Shown here: positions 1 through 8,542 of the stretch, piece after piece
How positions within the stretch are numbered: the stretch's first letter is position 1
How the letters are laid out: each line of letters begins with the position of its first letter
Source of the DNA: Planctomycetota bacterium
GTDB lineage: Bacteria; Planctomycetota; UBA1135; GCA-002748355
Direction of reading: 5' to 3'
Length of the DNA: 64,000 nt
Assembly: GCA_002748355.1 (NCBI GenBank)
Contig: PDSF01000030.1
Location: forward strand, 84,801-148,800
Translations under genes and position numbers: made by a program
Notes under the pieces: generated by a model
The model's input: only the letters and a program-made list of their open reading frames with translations
Database searches by the model: none
What the model was told of the DNA's origin: nothing

Positions 1-792
1 CAAGAGCCGATCCAATCCACGCGGCCGAGTGAGTTCCTCTCCGTTCAGCTCACGAACAGGGACCAGACCATAGACCGCATTGCTCAGGAAGAGGGCCATT
101 TCGGGCCTGAGTTCATCAAAGTTCAGGGTCCGCTCTCGACAAGAGAGGCCCAGCCCCGGCAACAGTGCCAGCAGCCGCGCCCTGGTGATCCCCGGCAAGA
201 AAGCCCCGGTCAGCGTCGGCGTAACCAGGCTGTCGTCGGGATTCTGGGCAAAAACGTTCCAGCGCGTGCATTCGCGCAGCTCCCCGTGCTGCCCCAAGAG
301 CAGGGCATCGTCGGCGCCATGCCCCCGGGCCTCGCGCTCGGCCGCCAGCTGAAAACTCCGGCTGAGGCATTTCAGCCCGGCCACCGGATCGTTGGGGCTC
401 ATTCGAAAACTGCTGACCCAGAGCCGGATGCCCTCACGGCGCTTCTCCTCGAGATCCTCAGGCAGCTCCTGCACCGTGAAGAGCAATCGCGGCCGCTCGG
501 CCGGCCCCAAGAGGCTGATGCGCGCACGGCCCGCTTCCAGCTCGGCGAGCTCAAGCAGCTGCGTGATCACCGCGCCCCAGTTGGGGCCGTCCTCCAAAAC
601 GAAATGCATCCTTGCCGCTGCCCAGCGCAAACGCGACTCGTGCAGCTCAAGCCCCGGCATGGCCTCCAAGGACACCGCCAAGCTCTCAAAGAGCCCATCA
701 CCCAAGAGCAAAGCAGGGTCGAAGGCACTAAACAGTTCCTCTTCGCCCCGCTGGACTCGACCATTGAGCCAACTCGCCCGATGCGTCGTCAT
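1..792 (-). CDS. pabC: Aminodeoxychorismate lyase-like aminotransferase class IV (partial, runs off the window)
   Basis: This reading frame is open from an ATG at 792 to base 1, so the C-terminus is missing; 264 codons are visible. It is a PLP fold-type IV enzyme. Visible marks are an early LLLGDGLFES segment, the probable PLP lysine in AGLKCLSR (Lys141), and the late family pattern GELRECTRWNVF followed by GAFLPGITRARLL. In the family such proteins are 4-amino-4-deoxychorismate lyases or branched-chain/D-amino-acid aminotransferases. The ATG overlaps the stop of pabB as ATGA, which argues for translational coupling and for PabC, releasing pyruvate from aminodeoxychorismate to give p-aminobenzoate for folate. 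Family assignment is secure; the exact substrate is inferred from context. Confidence 0.85.
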   Translation of the reverse strand, partial: MTTHRASWLNGRVQRGEEELFSAFDPALLLGDGLFESLAVSLEAMPGLELHESRLRWAAARMHFVLEDGPNWGAVITQLLELAELEAGRARISLLGPAERPRLLFTVQELPEDLEEKRREGIRLWVSSFRMSPNDPVAGLKCLSRSFQLAAEREARGHGADDALLLGQHGELRECTRWNVFAQNPDDSLVTPTLTGAFLPGITRARLLALLPGLGLSCRERTLNFDELRPEMALFLSNAVYGLVPVRELNGEELTRPRGLDRLL

Positions 793-2216
793 CCAAAATC
801 TCCTATCCCTAGCGCTGCGGCCAGTCCACGCGCCTTGTGTACAGTCTCTTCGAATTCAGCGGCGCTATCACTCAAGGCCGTGATCCCACCACCAACACCG
901 AAACGCAGCACCCCGTCATCCCACTCTGCCGTGCGAATAGCCACAGAAAGATGCGCTGTGCCGAACGGATCCAAATATCCAATCGCGCCGGTATAGATGC
1001 CCCGGCGGCTGCGCTCCACACGTTCGAGTACCTCGATGGCCTTGGGCTTGGGCGCTCCGACGATGGAGCCCGGCGGAAAGCTGGCGCCAAGCAAGTCCCA
1101 AACATCCCGGCCGCGATCGAGCCGCGCCTCGACGCTAGCCAGCAGGTGGTGCACCTGCGGCAACACCATCAGGCGCGGAAACTCCGTGACCAAGACCGAG
1201 CCTGCCTCAGCGACCCGCCCCAGGTCGTTGCGCACCAGATCCACGATCATCGTCAGCTCGGCGAGGTCCTTCTCGCTATCGAGCAGCGCCTCGCGCTGGC
1301 GAGCATCCTCTTCCAGAGAGCATCCTCGCGAACGCGTCCCCTTGATCGGCCGCGAACGAATACGCCGCCCGTGCAGCTGCAGATACTCTTCGGGAGACGA
1401 TGAGAGCACCGCACGCTCGGCATCCAGCTGTAGATACGCGGAAAAACGCGCCGGGCTGGCCTCAGAAAGCTGCCGGAACAAGGTCCGCGGATCACCGTCC
1501 AGGTGCATCGACAGGCGCCGGCTCAAATCGGCTTGGAACAGGTCGCCGCGCAGACAATGCTCACGCACCCGCTCGACGGCCGCTTCGTAGTCCTCGCGAT
1601 GAAAGCTCCCCAGGCGCTCCACGAACTGCGTCGGCGTCGTCTCCACGTCTAGCGGCAGGGCGAGGAACTCCTCCACCAAGGCCTCGCCACCGAAGATGCA
1701 CTCCTCCCTCCGGTCGAGCACCAAAGGCTTCTCGTACCAGCCCAAATGCAGCTCAGGCAAGCGCGAGTTCTTGGGCAGATAACGAGCCAGGCCATATTCG
1801 AAGAGCCAGGCCAGGTCGTAGCCAAAGGCGCCGATAAAGCCGCCGCGGAAGGGCAAGTCAGCACCGGCAAAGGGCAGCCCCGGGCCATGCTCGTGGCTGA
1901 GTTCGCGAAGCGCCAGCAGCAGATCACTGGGAGCAATCTCCCGGACAATCTCTGTCCCACGCCGCACGCGGAAGCCGCTCAGCTCCCCCTCCACCACAAA
2001 ACTCGGTTCGCAGGCCAAGATGTGGTAGCGGGCATCGGGCGCCAGCTCGCCGCCACTCAGCAGGGCCGCGGCGCCACTCTCGGGATGGCAGGCCGAGAGC
2101 CAGGCGTGCACCCGCGAGCACATCTCGCTCTCTGGCAGCGGCCGCCTGACCAGTCCCGGGCTCTTCGAAGCTTCATTCACGCCGGCATCATGCCGAGGCA
2201 GAGAGGCCCTCGCCAT
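789..2216 (-). CDS. pabB: Aminodeoxychorismate synthase component I (anthranilate synthase I-like)
   Basis: A chorismate-utilising enzyme of 475 residues, predicted to aminate chorismate in p-aminobenzoate synthesis. The C-terminal chorismate-binding domain shows RSRPIKGTRSRG, a long IVDLVRNDLGRV block, GSIVGAPKPKAIEVL and RRGIYTGAIGY, followed by GVGGGITALSDSAAEFEET. The N-terminal part is the usual less conserved half. No glutamine amidotransferase domain or pabA gene is visible, so ammonia would come from a subunit encoded elsewhere. The frame extends upstream to 2342, but that part lies over xerC; the ATG at 2216 gives a normal length. The downstream overlap with pabC favours PabB over TrpE. 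Confidence 0.88.
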   Translation of the reverse strand: MARASLPRHDAGVNEASKSPGLVRRPLPESEMCSRVHAWLSACHPESGAAALLSGGELAPDARYHILACEPSFVVEGELSGFRVRRGTEIVREIAPSDLLLALRELSHEHGPGLPFAGADLPFRGGFIGAFGYDLAWLFEYGLARYLPKNSRLPELHLGWYEKPLVLDRREECIFGGEALVEEFLALPLDVETTPTQFVERLGSFHREDYEAAVERVREHCLRGDLFQADLSRRLSMHLDGDPRTLFRQLSEASPARFSAYLQLDAERAVLSSSPEEYLQLHGRRIRSRPIKGTRSRGCSLEEDARQREALLDSEKDLAELTMIVDLVRNDLGRVAEAGSVLVTEFPRLMVLPQVHHLLASVEARLDRGRDVWDLLGASFPPGSIVGAPKPKAIEVLERVERSRRGIYTGAIGYLDPFGTAHLSVAIRTAEWDDGVLRFGVGGGITALSDSAAEFEETVHKARGLAAALGIGDFG

Positions 2217-3171
2217 GAGCCAGAGCAAGTGCCTATGCTCGCCGCCGATGGCAGAAAAGGACCAAGATGCACCGCGCAGGATCGCCGAGCTCGAGGACTT
2301 CCTCGGCAGCTTGGCCGACCTACGCAACCTCAGCGCCCACACCCTGCGCGCCTACGAGCGCGAGTGCCGGCGCTTTTTGGACTTCGCCTTCGAGCGCGGC
2401 CGCGGCCCGCAAGAGCTGCGCCGCAACGACCTACGCGCCTATCTGGCCAGCCTTCGCCAAGGCGGTCTGCAAAACAGCTCCGTGCGCCGAGCACTCTCGG
2501 CCCTGCGCACCTTCTTCAAATGGCTACTTGAGCGCCACCCCAGCGCCAAGGACCCCAGCGTCGGCATCCGCGGCCCCAAGACGCAGCGGCCGCTGCCCAA
2601 GGTCCTGACCGAAGGCGAGGTCGAGCTACTCCTCTCCCTCGACTACGGTGACGGCTTCCACGGATGCCGCGATCGAGCCCTGATCGAGACCCTCTACTCC
2701 AGCGGCTGCCGGGTTTCCGAGCTGATCGGCATCGAGCTCGAAGATCTGTCACTGGGCGAAGGCGAAGTCCGTCTCCTGGGCAAGGGCCGCAAGCAACGCC
2801 TCGGCCTGCTCGGCGGCCCCTGCCTCGCCGCGATCGAAGCCTGGCTCCCCGAGCGCCGGCAAAGACTGCGCGAGCTGGGCGAAGAAACCCGCGCCCTCTT
2901 CATCGGCGAACGCGGCCCGCGCCTCACCAGTCGGCGGGTGCGGCAGATCGTCGAGCAACTGGCGATTCGAGCCGGCCTGGCCAGCATCCCCAGCCCCCAC
3001 ACCCTGCGGCACTCCTTCGCCACCCACCTCCTCGACCGCGGCGCCGATCTGCGCTCGGTGCAGGAGCTACTCGGGCACGAACGCCTGGTGACGACCCAGG
3101 TCTACACCCACCTCTCCCTGGAAAAACTGCGCCGGGTCTACGAGAGCGCCCACCCGCTGGCCTGCGGTTGA
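2215..3171 (+). CDS. xerC: Tyrosine recombinase XerC/XerD
   Basis: Site-specific tyrosine recombinase of about 318 residues, the size of XerC/D, which resolves chromosome dimers at dif. The N-terminal SAM-like core-binding domain contains LSAHTLRAYERE. The catalytic domain shows the first Arg in SSGCRVSELIG, then HTLRHSFATHLL (His and second Arg), LLGHERLVTTQ (second His) and the nucleophile Tyr in QVYTHLSLEKL. All catalytic residues are present. The ATG at 2215 is preceded by an AGAGAGG about 8 bases upstream; an alternative start is ATG 2248. It diverges from pabB, and the two proposed start codons share the CATG at 2214-2217. XerC versus XerD cannot be settled from this sequence alone. Confidence 0.87.
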   Translation: MSQSKCLCSPPMAEKDQDAPRRIAELEDFLGSLADLRNLSAHTLRAYERECRRFLDFAFERGRGPQELRRNDLRAYLASLRQGGLQNSSVRRALSALRTFFKWLLERHPSAKDPSVGIRGPKTQRPLPKVLTEGEVELLLSLDYGDGFHGCRDRALIETLYSSGCRVSELIGIELEDLSLGEGEVRLLGKGRKQRLGLLGGPCLAAIEAWLPERRQRLRELGEETRALFIGERGPRLTSRRVRQIVEQLAIRAGLASIPSPHTLRHSFATHLLDRGADLRSVQELLGHERLVTTQVYTHLSLEKLRRVYESAHPLACG

Positions 3172-3178
3172 GCCAGCG

Positions 3179-4210
3179 CTACTCGGCGGCCGCCCGCGCC
3201 CGCAGCTGCCCACAAGCGCCGTCGACATCCTGGCCGCTGCTCTGGCGGATCGTCGCCCAAAGACCCGCCCGGCGCAGCCGCTGCACGATCTCGCCACCGC
3301 GCTCCCAGGATGGCCGCTCGTAGTCGAGCCCTTCGACCTCGTTGAAGGGGATGACGTTGACCATGCCGTGCACCCCCTGCATCGCCTGCGCCAGCGCGTC
3401 GATCGCCGCGTCGGAGTCGTTGACCCCGCGCAGCAGCGTCCACTGCACCTGCACCGGCCAGGTGATCTCGCGCGCATAGGCATGGGCGGCAGCCAGCAGC
3501 TCCCGCACCGCGACCTTGGGAGCCCGCGGCAGCAAGTGCCGCCGGAGCTCGTCATCACAGCTGTGCAGGGACAGGGCCAGGGCCGGCCGCACCGGCCATT
3601 TGCGCAGCTGCGCGAAGGTGCTGGGATGCCCCACCGTCGAGAAGACCAGGTGCTTGTGCGGGATATGCCCCTCGCCGCCCAGCTCGCGGCAGGCCTCGCG
3701 CAGCGCCGGCATATTGTGCGAAGGCTCGCCCATGCCCATGAACACGACGCGATGAACCTCATGCCCAGCCCGCCGCGCCTGCACCACCTGGGCCAATATC
3801 TCGAGCGAGCTCGCCTGCCGAATCAGACCCGAGCGCCCGGTCATGCAGAAGCGGCAGCCCACCGCGCAACCGATCTGACTCGAGACGCAGAGCGCCCGCC
3901 GGGGCAGGAAGACCGACTCAACACTCTGCCCATCACTGAGCCGCAGCAGCACCCGCTGGGAGCCGTCGCCCGAGCCATGGCGTTCGTCCAGCTTGGCCAC
4001 GGCGTCGAGCCGGGCGTCGAAGCCAGCGAGCTCGACGTCGACGCTGCGCGGCAGCGGGGCAAAGCGCCGCCGCTCGATATCGACGAGTCGCCGCCCCTGC
4101 AGCCAGGTCCTGGTCAAGGCGATGAGATGCGGCTCCTTGGCACCGACTCCGGCGAGTTCGCTGCGCAGTTCCGCGAGGCTGTTCCAGGTCTGTGCGTGGG
4201 TTTCCGGCAT
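3179..4210 (-). CDS. rlmN: RlmN-type radical SAM rRNA adenine-C2 methyltransferase
   Basis: A 343-residue radical SAM enzyme of the RlmN/Cfr family, which methylates C2 of A2503 in 23S rRNA and C2 of A37 in some tRNAs. The 4Fe-4S CxxxCxxC motif is in IGCAVGCRFCMTG, preceded by ALCVSSQ. The SAM-binding GMGEPSHNM follows, then LALSLHSCDDELR. A conserved C-terminal cysteine is present in DVDGACGQLR, matching the methyl-carrying cysteine of the family. It is somewhat shorter than the E. coli protein (about 384 residues), mostly at the N-terminus. It ends 7 bases after the convergent xerC gene and diverges from the YigZ-like gene. Confidence 0.85.
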   Translation of the reverse strand: MPETHAQTWNSLAELRSELAGVGAKEPHLIALTRTWLQGRRLVDIERRRFAPLPRSVDVELAGFDARLDAVAKLDERHGSGDGSQRVLLRLSDGQSVESVFLPRRALCVSSQIGCAVGCRFCMTGRSGLIRQASSLEILAQVVQARRAGHEVHRVVFMGMGEPSHNMPALREACRELGGEGHIPHKHLVFSTVGHPSTFAQLRKWPVRPALALSLHSCDDELRRHLLPRAPKVAVRELLAAAHAYAREITWPVQVQWTLLRGVNDSDAAIDALAQAMQGVHGMVNVIPFNEVEGLDYERPSWERGGEIVQRLRRAGLWATIRQSSGQDVDGACGQLRARAAAE

Positions 4211-4260
4211 CGAGCTCGAAGAAGATAGCGATAGCTCCGGCGAACGGGGAGACTGAGCGC

Positions 4261-4884
4261 GTGAGTGATTCGCCTAGCTACCGCACGCTACAAGCGCCTT
4301 TGCGCCACGAGATCGCCAAGATCAAGGGCTCGCGCTTTCTTGCCTGCATCGCCCCATGCCAAGACCGCGATGCTGCCGCCAGCTTCGTTGAGAGCATTCG
4401 CCGCGAATTCCACGACGCCCGCCACGTCTGCAGCGCATGGCGGCTGGGACTCGGCGACCAAGACTTTCGCTTCGATGACGATGGCGAACCCAACGGCTCC
4501 GCCGGCAGACCGATACTCCAGCAGATCGACGGCCATGGCCTCAGCAACTGCGTCGTTGCGGTGGTGCGCTGGTTCGGCGGCACCAAGCTTGGCGTTGGCG
4601 GCCTGGTGCGCGCCTACGGACAGGCCGCAGCCGAGGCCCTAGGCCGCGCCGAGATCGAGACGGTCGTGCTCAAGGAGCGCATCCTCGTGCGTTTTCCCTA
4701 TGAACTCTCGGGCCCCATGCAGGGGCTCTGCGCCGCCCTCGACATCCAGCCCAGCAGCAGCGAATACGGCACCGAGGTGGAGCTCAGCTTCGACATCCCC
4801 CTCGCCGACTGCGAGCGCTTCGTGCACGAGGTCACCGAACGCTCGGCCGCGCGCGCCCAGATCGAGCGCCCGGAGAGTGGCTAG
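4261..4884 (+). CDS. YigZ/IMPACT family protein (UPF0029)
   Basis: A 207-residue protein of the YigZ/IMPACT family. Family signatures are clear: FDDDGEPNGSAGRPIL followed by VVAVVRWFGGTKLGVGG and LVRAYGQAAAEAL. A C-terminal ferredoxin-like domain (roughly residues 135-205) matches the UPF0029 C-terminal half. The biochemical role in bacteria is not settled; eukaryotic IMPACT regulates Gcn2, and bacterial members have been linked to proline dipeptidase activity and ribosome association. The start chosen is GTG 4261 because a GGGGAG lies about 9 bases upstream and the homologous region begins soon after; the open frame extends upstream into the rlmN promoter area without similarity. Confidence 0.85.
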   Translation: MSDSPSYRTLQAPLRHEIAKIKGSRFLACIAPCQDRDAAASFVESIRREFHDARHVCSAWRLGLGDQDFRFDDDGEPNGSAGRPILQQIDGHGLSNCVVAVVRWFGGTKLGVGGLVRAYGQAAAEALGRAEIETVVLKERILVRFPYELSGPMQGLCAALDIQPSSSEYGTEVELSFDIPLADCERFVHEVTERSAARAQIERPESG

Positions 4885-4969
4885 GGGGGACCTGTAGGCG
4901 TGAGGAAGTGGCGAGGCCGCAGAAGTGGCGCAGGCCCAAGGCGCCGGACGGCAGCCTCGCCCGCGTGCC

Positions 4970-6550
4970 CTACTTGTCTCCCCGCAGGTCCAGCTCCAGG
5001 CGCGCCGCATAGAGCATCGACGGGTCCTGGTCCCGATGCGCCTGCTCCAGCAGGAAGCGTGGGTCGCGCTGCAGCTTCACCTCGCGCAGGTCCCGGCCGT
5101 TGACCGTGAGCTTGAGCGGCTTCTCGAAGTCGAAGACCTCGGGGCTGAGCAGCAAGGCGACTCGCGAGATGCCGCTGCTGCGCAGGGCCACACGATTCCC
5201 CTGCCGCTTGGCTTCGATGCTGCCGAAGGGCTTGTTGCGCGGGAAAGCCGGCTTCGCAGCCACGGCGGGGAACTCGCCCTTCAGCGCCAAGATCTTCTCG
5301 CCCCGGGCCACGCGCAGGGTGAACGTGCTGCCAAAGTTCACCCGCCCCAGCAGCGCGCGCAGCGTCTGCATCGACTTGATCTCGACACCGTTCATCGCCA
5401 GCAGCACATCCCCCTTCTTGAGTCCCGCTGCCTTGGCCGGACTCGCATCGGTCACCAGTGAGAGGCGGCAGCCGGGCCCAGCGAAAGCCCGGTCGAGCTG
5501 CACGCCCAGGCGCACCCGCGAGGGCTTCATCATGGGGTTGGGGTCGGCGAACTTCGCGCCCTTCAGCCCCGCATCCACCCCGAGCACTTCGAGCCAGTGC
5601 ACGCGAGCCGGAGCGTCGCCGCTGCCTTGCCAGAGGATCCTCTCGGGATGCGGCTGGCGCTTCTGCTTGCGGATCCACGACCAGATCAGCGGCCGCTCCT
5701 TCGGCAAATAGCTCGGCTCATGGCCAAAGCCCTCGACCATCGTGTAGTCGATGTCGACGCCAAGCCCCTTCATCGCCGCGATAAAGGGCGAGACGCTCTT
5801 AGCCGGATAGAGCGAGTCCTTATCGGTGTTGATCACGTAGAGCGGCTTGTTGACCAGGCCCTGCAAGTGCACCTGCAGCCCTCCCGCGCGCGCGACCGCG
5901 ACATGCCCGTTGAGCGGCACAAAACCGGCGAAGCGCGTCGGATGCGTCAGCGCCAGATAGAAGGAGCCCGACGCCCCATCCGAAAAGCCGGTCGAGAAGA
6001 CCCGATTCGGATCGATCTTGTAGCTGCAGCGCAGGCGATCGATCTGAGCCAGGACGTTGTGGCTACCGACGCGGCTCCACCACTCGGCGCCGCCCTGCCC
6101 CGAAGGGATCAGATGGAAGAAGCCGTGCTGCTCCGCCTGCTTCCCCCAGTAGAAGCGCGTCTGCCTTAGCTGCTCATGCGTCAGCGCCTGCGGGCGCGAT
6201 ACCCCCCCATGCAAGTGCATCAGCAAGAGGTAGCTCTGCGCCGGATTGTAGTCCTTCGGCACGTACACGAGGTAGGGTCGCTCCTTGCCGTCCTCGCAGC
6301 GCATCACACCTTCGACCCAGCCCCTAGGGACATCCTTCGAATAGCAGGGGCCAGCGCGTAGAGCCGAGTAAAGCTCCGCGAAGCCAGGCTTCGTCGACAG
6401 CAGCTTGCCGATCTGCCGCTGGAAGCTTTCCTCCGCCAGCTCCTCCCAAACCACCCCCAGCTTAGCCCGGAGAGCATCCTCTTGGGCAAGAACTGGGGGC
6501 GCCAGCATGGCGGCGAGGGCAGGGAAAAAGGCGAAAGAGAGTGGGTGCAT
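4970..6550 (-). CDS. Secreted alpha/beta-hydrolase (PHB-depolymerase/esterase-like) with C-terminal PDZ domain
   Basis: 526 residues starting with a signal peptide (MHPLSFAFFPALAAML, cleavage near VLAQ). The middle is an alpha/beta hydrolase resembling polyhydroxybutyrate depolymerase or feruloyl esterase proteins: oxyanion-type LMHLHGG, nucleophile motif GFSDGAS (GxSxG), and a late His in GFGHEPSYLP. From about residue 370 to 450 there is a PDZ domain with RLGVQLDRAF, DASPAKAAGLKKGDVLLAMNG and a final strand FTLRVARGE. The remaining tail is beta-rich and unassigned. The natural substrate is unknown. The same reading frame extends upstream, but the ATG at 6550 starts a proper signal peptide. 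Convergent with the YigZ-like gene. Confidence 0.8.
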   Translation of the reverse strand: MHPLSFAFFPALAAMLAPPVLAQEDALRAKLGVVWEELAEESFQRQIGKLLSTKPGFAELYSALRAGPCYSKDVPRGWVEGVMRCEDGKERPYLVYVPKDYNPAQSYLLLMHLHGGVSRPQALTHEQLRQTRFYWGKQAEQHGFFHLIPSGQGGAEWWSRVGSHNVLAQIDRLRCSYKIDPNRVFSTGFSDGASGSFYLALTHPTRFAGFVPLNGHVAVARAGGLQVHLQGLVNKPLYVINTDKDSLYPAKSVSPFIAAMKGLGVDIDYTMVEGFGHEPSYLPKERPLIWSWIRKQKRQPHPERILWQGSGDAPARVHWLEVLGVDAGLKGAKFADPNPMMKPSRVRLGVQLDRAFAGPGCRLSLVTDASPAKAAGLKKGDVLLAMNGVEIKSMQTLRALLGRVNFGSTFTLRVARGEKILALKGEFPAVAAKPAFPRNKPFGSIEAKRQGNRVALRSSGISRVALLLSPEVFDFEKPLKLTVNGRDLREVKLQRDPRFLLEQAHRDQDPSMLYAARLELDLRGDK

Positions 6551-6841
6551 GGCGTGACTCCGGGAACGGGAAGCCCCCATCACAAAGCCCCCGGCCTCCA
6601 GACACCAAGGCTTTCGCCGCATCGCTGCACTCGCACGGGCGGAGAACTGGCCACCCAGCACTCCCGACACTCAGCAAAGCCAGCAGGCTCTTGATAAAGG
6701 CCCGGGAATAACAGCGGGCCGGATCCGGCTCCCCCTTGCTGCCAGAAAACGCAGGCGAATCCACGGGTTCATCGAGGCGATATGGCACCAAGGGAAGGTC
6801 GCAGACGCTGCTTTGGCGCCGTGCGCTTTTTCAAGGTCCTG

Positions 6842-8116
6842 CTAGCTCTTGCTCGGGTCGGCAACGCGGCCGACAAAGAGCAGGGCGCCGGTTTGGCGGT
6901 GCCGGATCGCGAAGACGAAGGGGCGGTCCGCGACGAAGTGCAGCGGGTTTTCGGGCCTCCTCTCGAAACCGAGCTTCAGCATCACGGCGGTGGCTGCGGC
7001 TGCTTCGGAACCCTTCTCATCAATGGAGATGAAGGCCTTGTGCAGCACCGGGCCAATCACGATCGGCTCCTTTCTGCTGATCTTGCTGAACTCCGCCTTG
7101 GAGACGTCAAAAGCGTCGACCATGCCCATTTTCTGCAGGGCCCTGCTGATCTCGAAGCTGCTCGTCATCTCGAACTTGGGCAGGGTGAGTTTGACGCCGC
7201 ATGGCTTCATCTGCGCGATCCACTCCTTGGCGGTCTGGGCATCGAGCTGCTTCTCGAGCGTATCTAGCGGGGTGCCCTTCTTTGGCAGCAGGAGCAGCAT
7301 CTCGCACTCGTTGCCCTTGTAGGGAATCGCGAGCAGCTGCGCGCTCTTGCTCTCGCCGTAGGCGTAGGTCTTCGTGCTATTCATCATCGGCACGTCGATG
7401 GTGCTGCCGTCCTGCCGATGAAAGGCCTGCTCCTTAGTCGCCTCTCCCTCAAATTCTTTGGCCCAAGCCGCTTTGAAGTAGATCGCATTGCCGAGGGCGA
7501 TCAGCGTATCTGGAGTCGGAAGCCCGGCCGGCATGATGTCCTGAATCTTGTTCCGCGTCCGCTCGGCGACCCAATCGTTGATCAGCTTGCGGGCCGCTTC
7601 CGTCTTTTGGAAATCGCTGCGACCGATCGGCGCGTGGTAGGACTCCTTCTGCGCCAGCGCGAAGTCATCGCCGATCTGCAGGCCCTGCTGCAGCCAGATG
7701 CGGTTGGCGACATCGAGCGTGAAGACAGGCACCTGCTTGCGCTTCTTGCGCCAGCCCTCTGTGAGCTTGCCGGGCTCGAGCGCCTTGGCCAGCGCCGCGT
7801 GCAGCGCTGGCAGCTGCAGCCCCTTGGCAGCGAGCACCGCGTCCATCTGCTTGGCCGTTTCGCCATCAGCCCCGGCCCGCGTCATCGCCAGCCCAACAGC
7901 AACCGAGTAGGGCGAGTAGAAGAGATTGCCCTTCGCCTCACGGATCTGCTGGAAGAGACGAAACCCAAACTCGTTGCTGGCCCGGGCACAGACAGCGGCG
8001 CGGTCCTGACTCTGATCCTTGCTCTGCGCGGACAAAGGCGAGCTCGGCAGCAGCAAAGCGAGAAAGGAACAGGCCACGAAGCCGAGAGCTAGGGAGAGAA
8101 GGCGAGGATCATGCAT
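6842..8116 (-). CDS. Secreted serpin (serine protease inhibitor)
   Basis: 424 residues: a signal peptide (hydrophobic segment 7-30, cleavage near LSAQ) followed by a complete serpin fold. Landmarks are NLFYSPYSVAVGLAMTRAGADG near residue 64 (split here by reading only), GNAIYFKAAW at 209, VPMMNSTKTYAYG, and the reactive-loop hinge GSEAAAATAV at 369-378. In inhibitory serpins this hinge has small residues at P12-P9, exactly as here (four alanines), so true protease trapping is predicted. By hinge counting P1 falls near Leu382-Gly383-Phe384, suggesting a chymotrypsin-, elastase- or subtilisin-like target; Arg386/387 are possible alternatives. The distal signature RPFVFAIRHRQTGALLFVGRV is intact. 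It sits alone, divergent from gap. Confidence 0.93.
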   Translation of the reverse strand: MHDPRLLSLALGFVACSFLALLLPSSPLSAQSKDQSQDRAAVCARASNEFGFRLFQQIREAKGNLFYSPYSVAVGLAMTRAGADGETAKQMDAVLAAKGLQLPALHAALAKALEPGKLTEGWRKKRKQVPVFTLDVANRIWLQQGLQIGDDFALAQKESYHAPIGRSDFQKTEAARKLINDWVAERTRNKIQDIMPAGLPTPDTLIALGNAIYFKAAWAKEFEGEATKEQAFHRQDGSTIDVPMMNSTKTYAYGESKSAQLLAIPYKGNECEMLLLLPKKGTPLDTLEKQLDAQTAKEWIAQMKPCGVKLTLPKFEMTSSFEISRALQKMGMVDAFDVSKAEFSKISRKEPIVIGPVLHKAFISIDEKGSEAAAATAVMLKLGFERRPENPLHFVADRPFVFAIRHRQTGALLFVGRVADPSKS

Positions 8117-8542
8117 CGGGATAGGCTCCGCTTGAGTGTTGGCGGCGCCGAAACGCAGACCTGGGATCAGAGTTCGCGGCGATCCTCTTCTACCTACGCC
8201 AAGCTGGTGCCAGAGCCAGATCCCATAGCGCCTCGCAAGGTGGAAGAAGGGCCTGAAGCAAGCCGAGGCCTACCCGAGCGAGGGAGAGGCCAAAGCAAAG
8301 CCCAGCGTAGGTCTCCACTCCCGAAGGGCCTTGCCAAGGGTAGGACGCAAGAAGCCCCTCGCCTTGGAGCTGGCTGGTATTCCGAAGCTGCTAGGGAGGT
8401 AGCGCTTGCTACGTACAAGCGGCAGGCGGGCTTCGTGCGAGAGCAAGAAGCAGCGAGTCGCCGGAACTTGTCGCAATCGGGGCTGCGCGCCAGCGCCGAG
8501 ACCGTTACCATCCGCCGCCCGAATCGGGACTGAGAAGCCGAC
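8117..8542. other. Intergenic region between serpin and gap
   Basis: A 426-base divergent spacer that should hold promoters for both neighbours. An open frame crosses it (8111-8533) but has no recognisable motif, no ribosome site and the base use of non-coding DNA, so I do not call it. I see no strong hairpin, RNA gene or repeat. Confidence 0.5.

Noticed and set aside
8111..8533. 140-residue frame in the serpin-gap spacer
   Set aside because: No ribosome site, no motif, and it overlaps the serpin start region.
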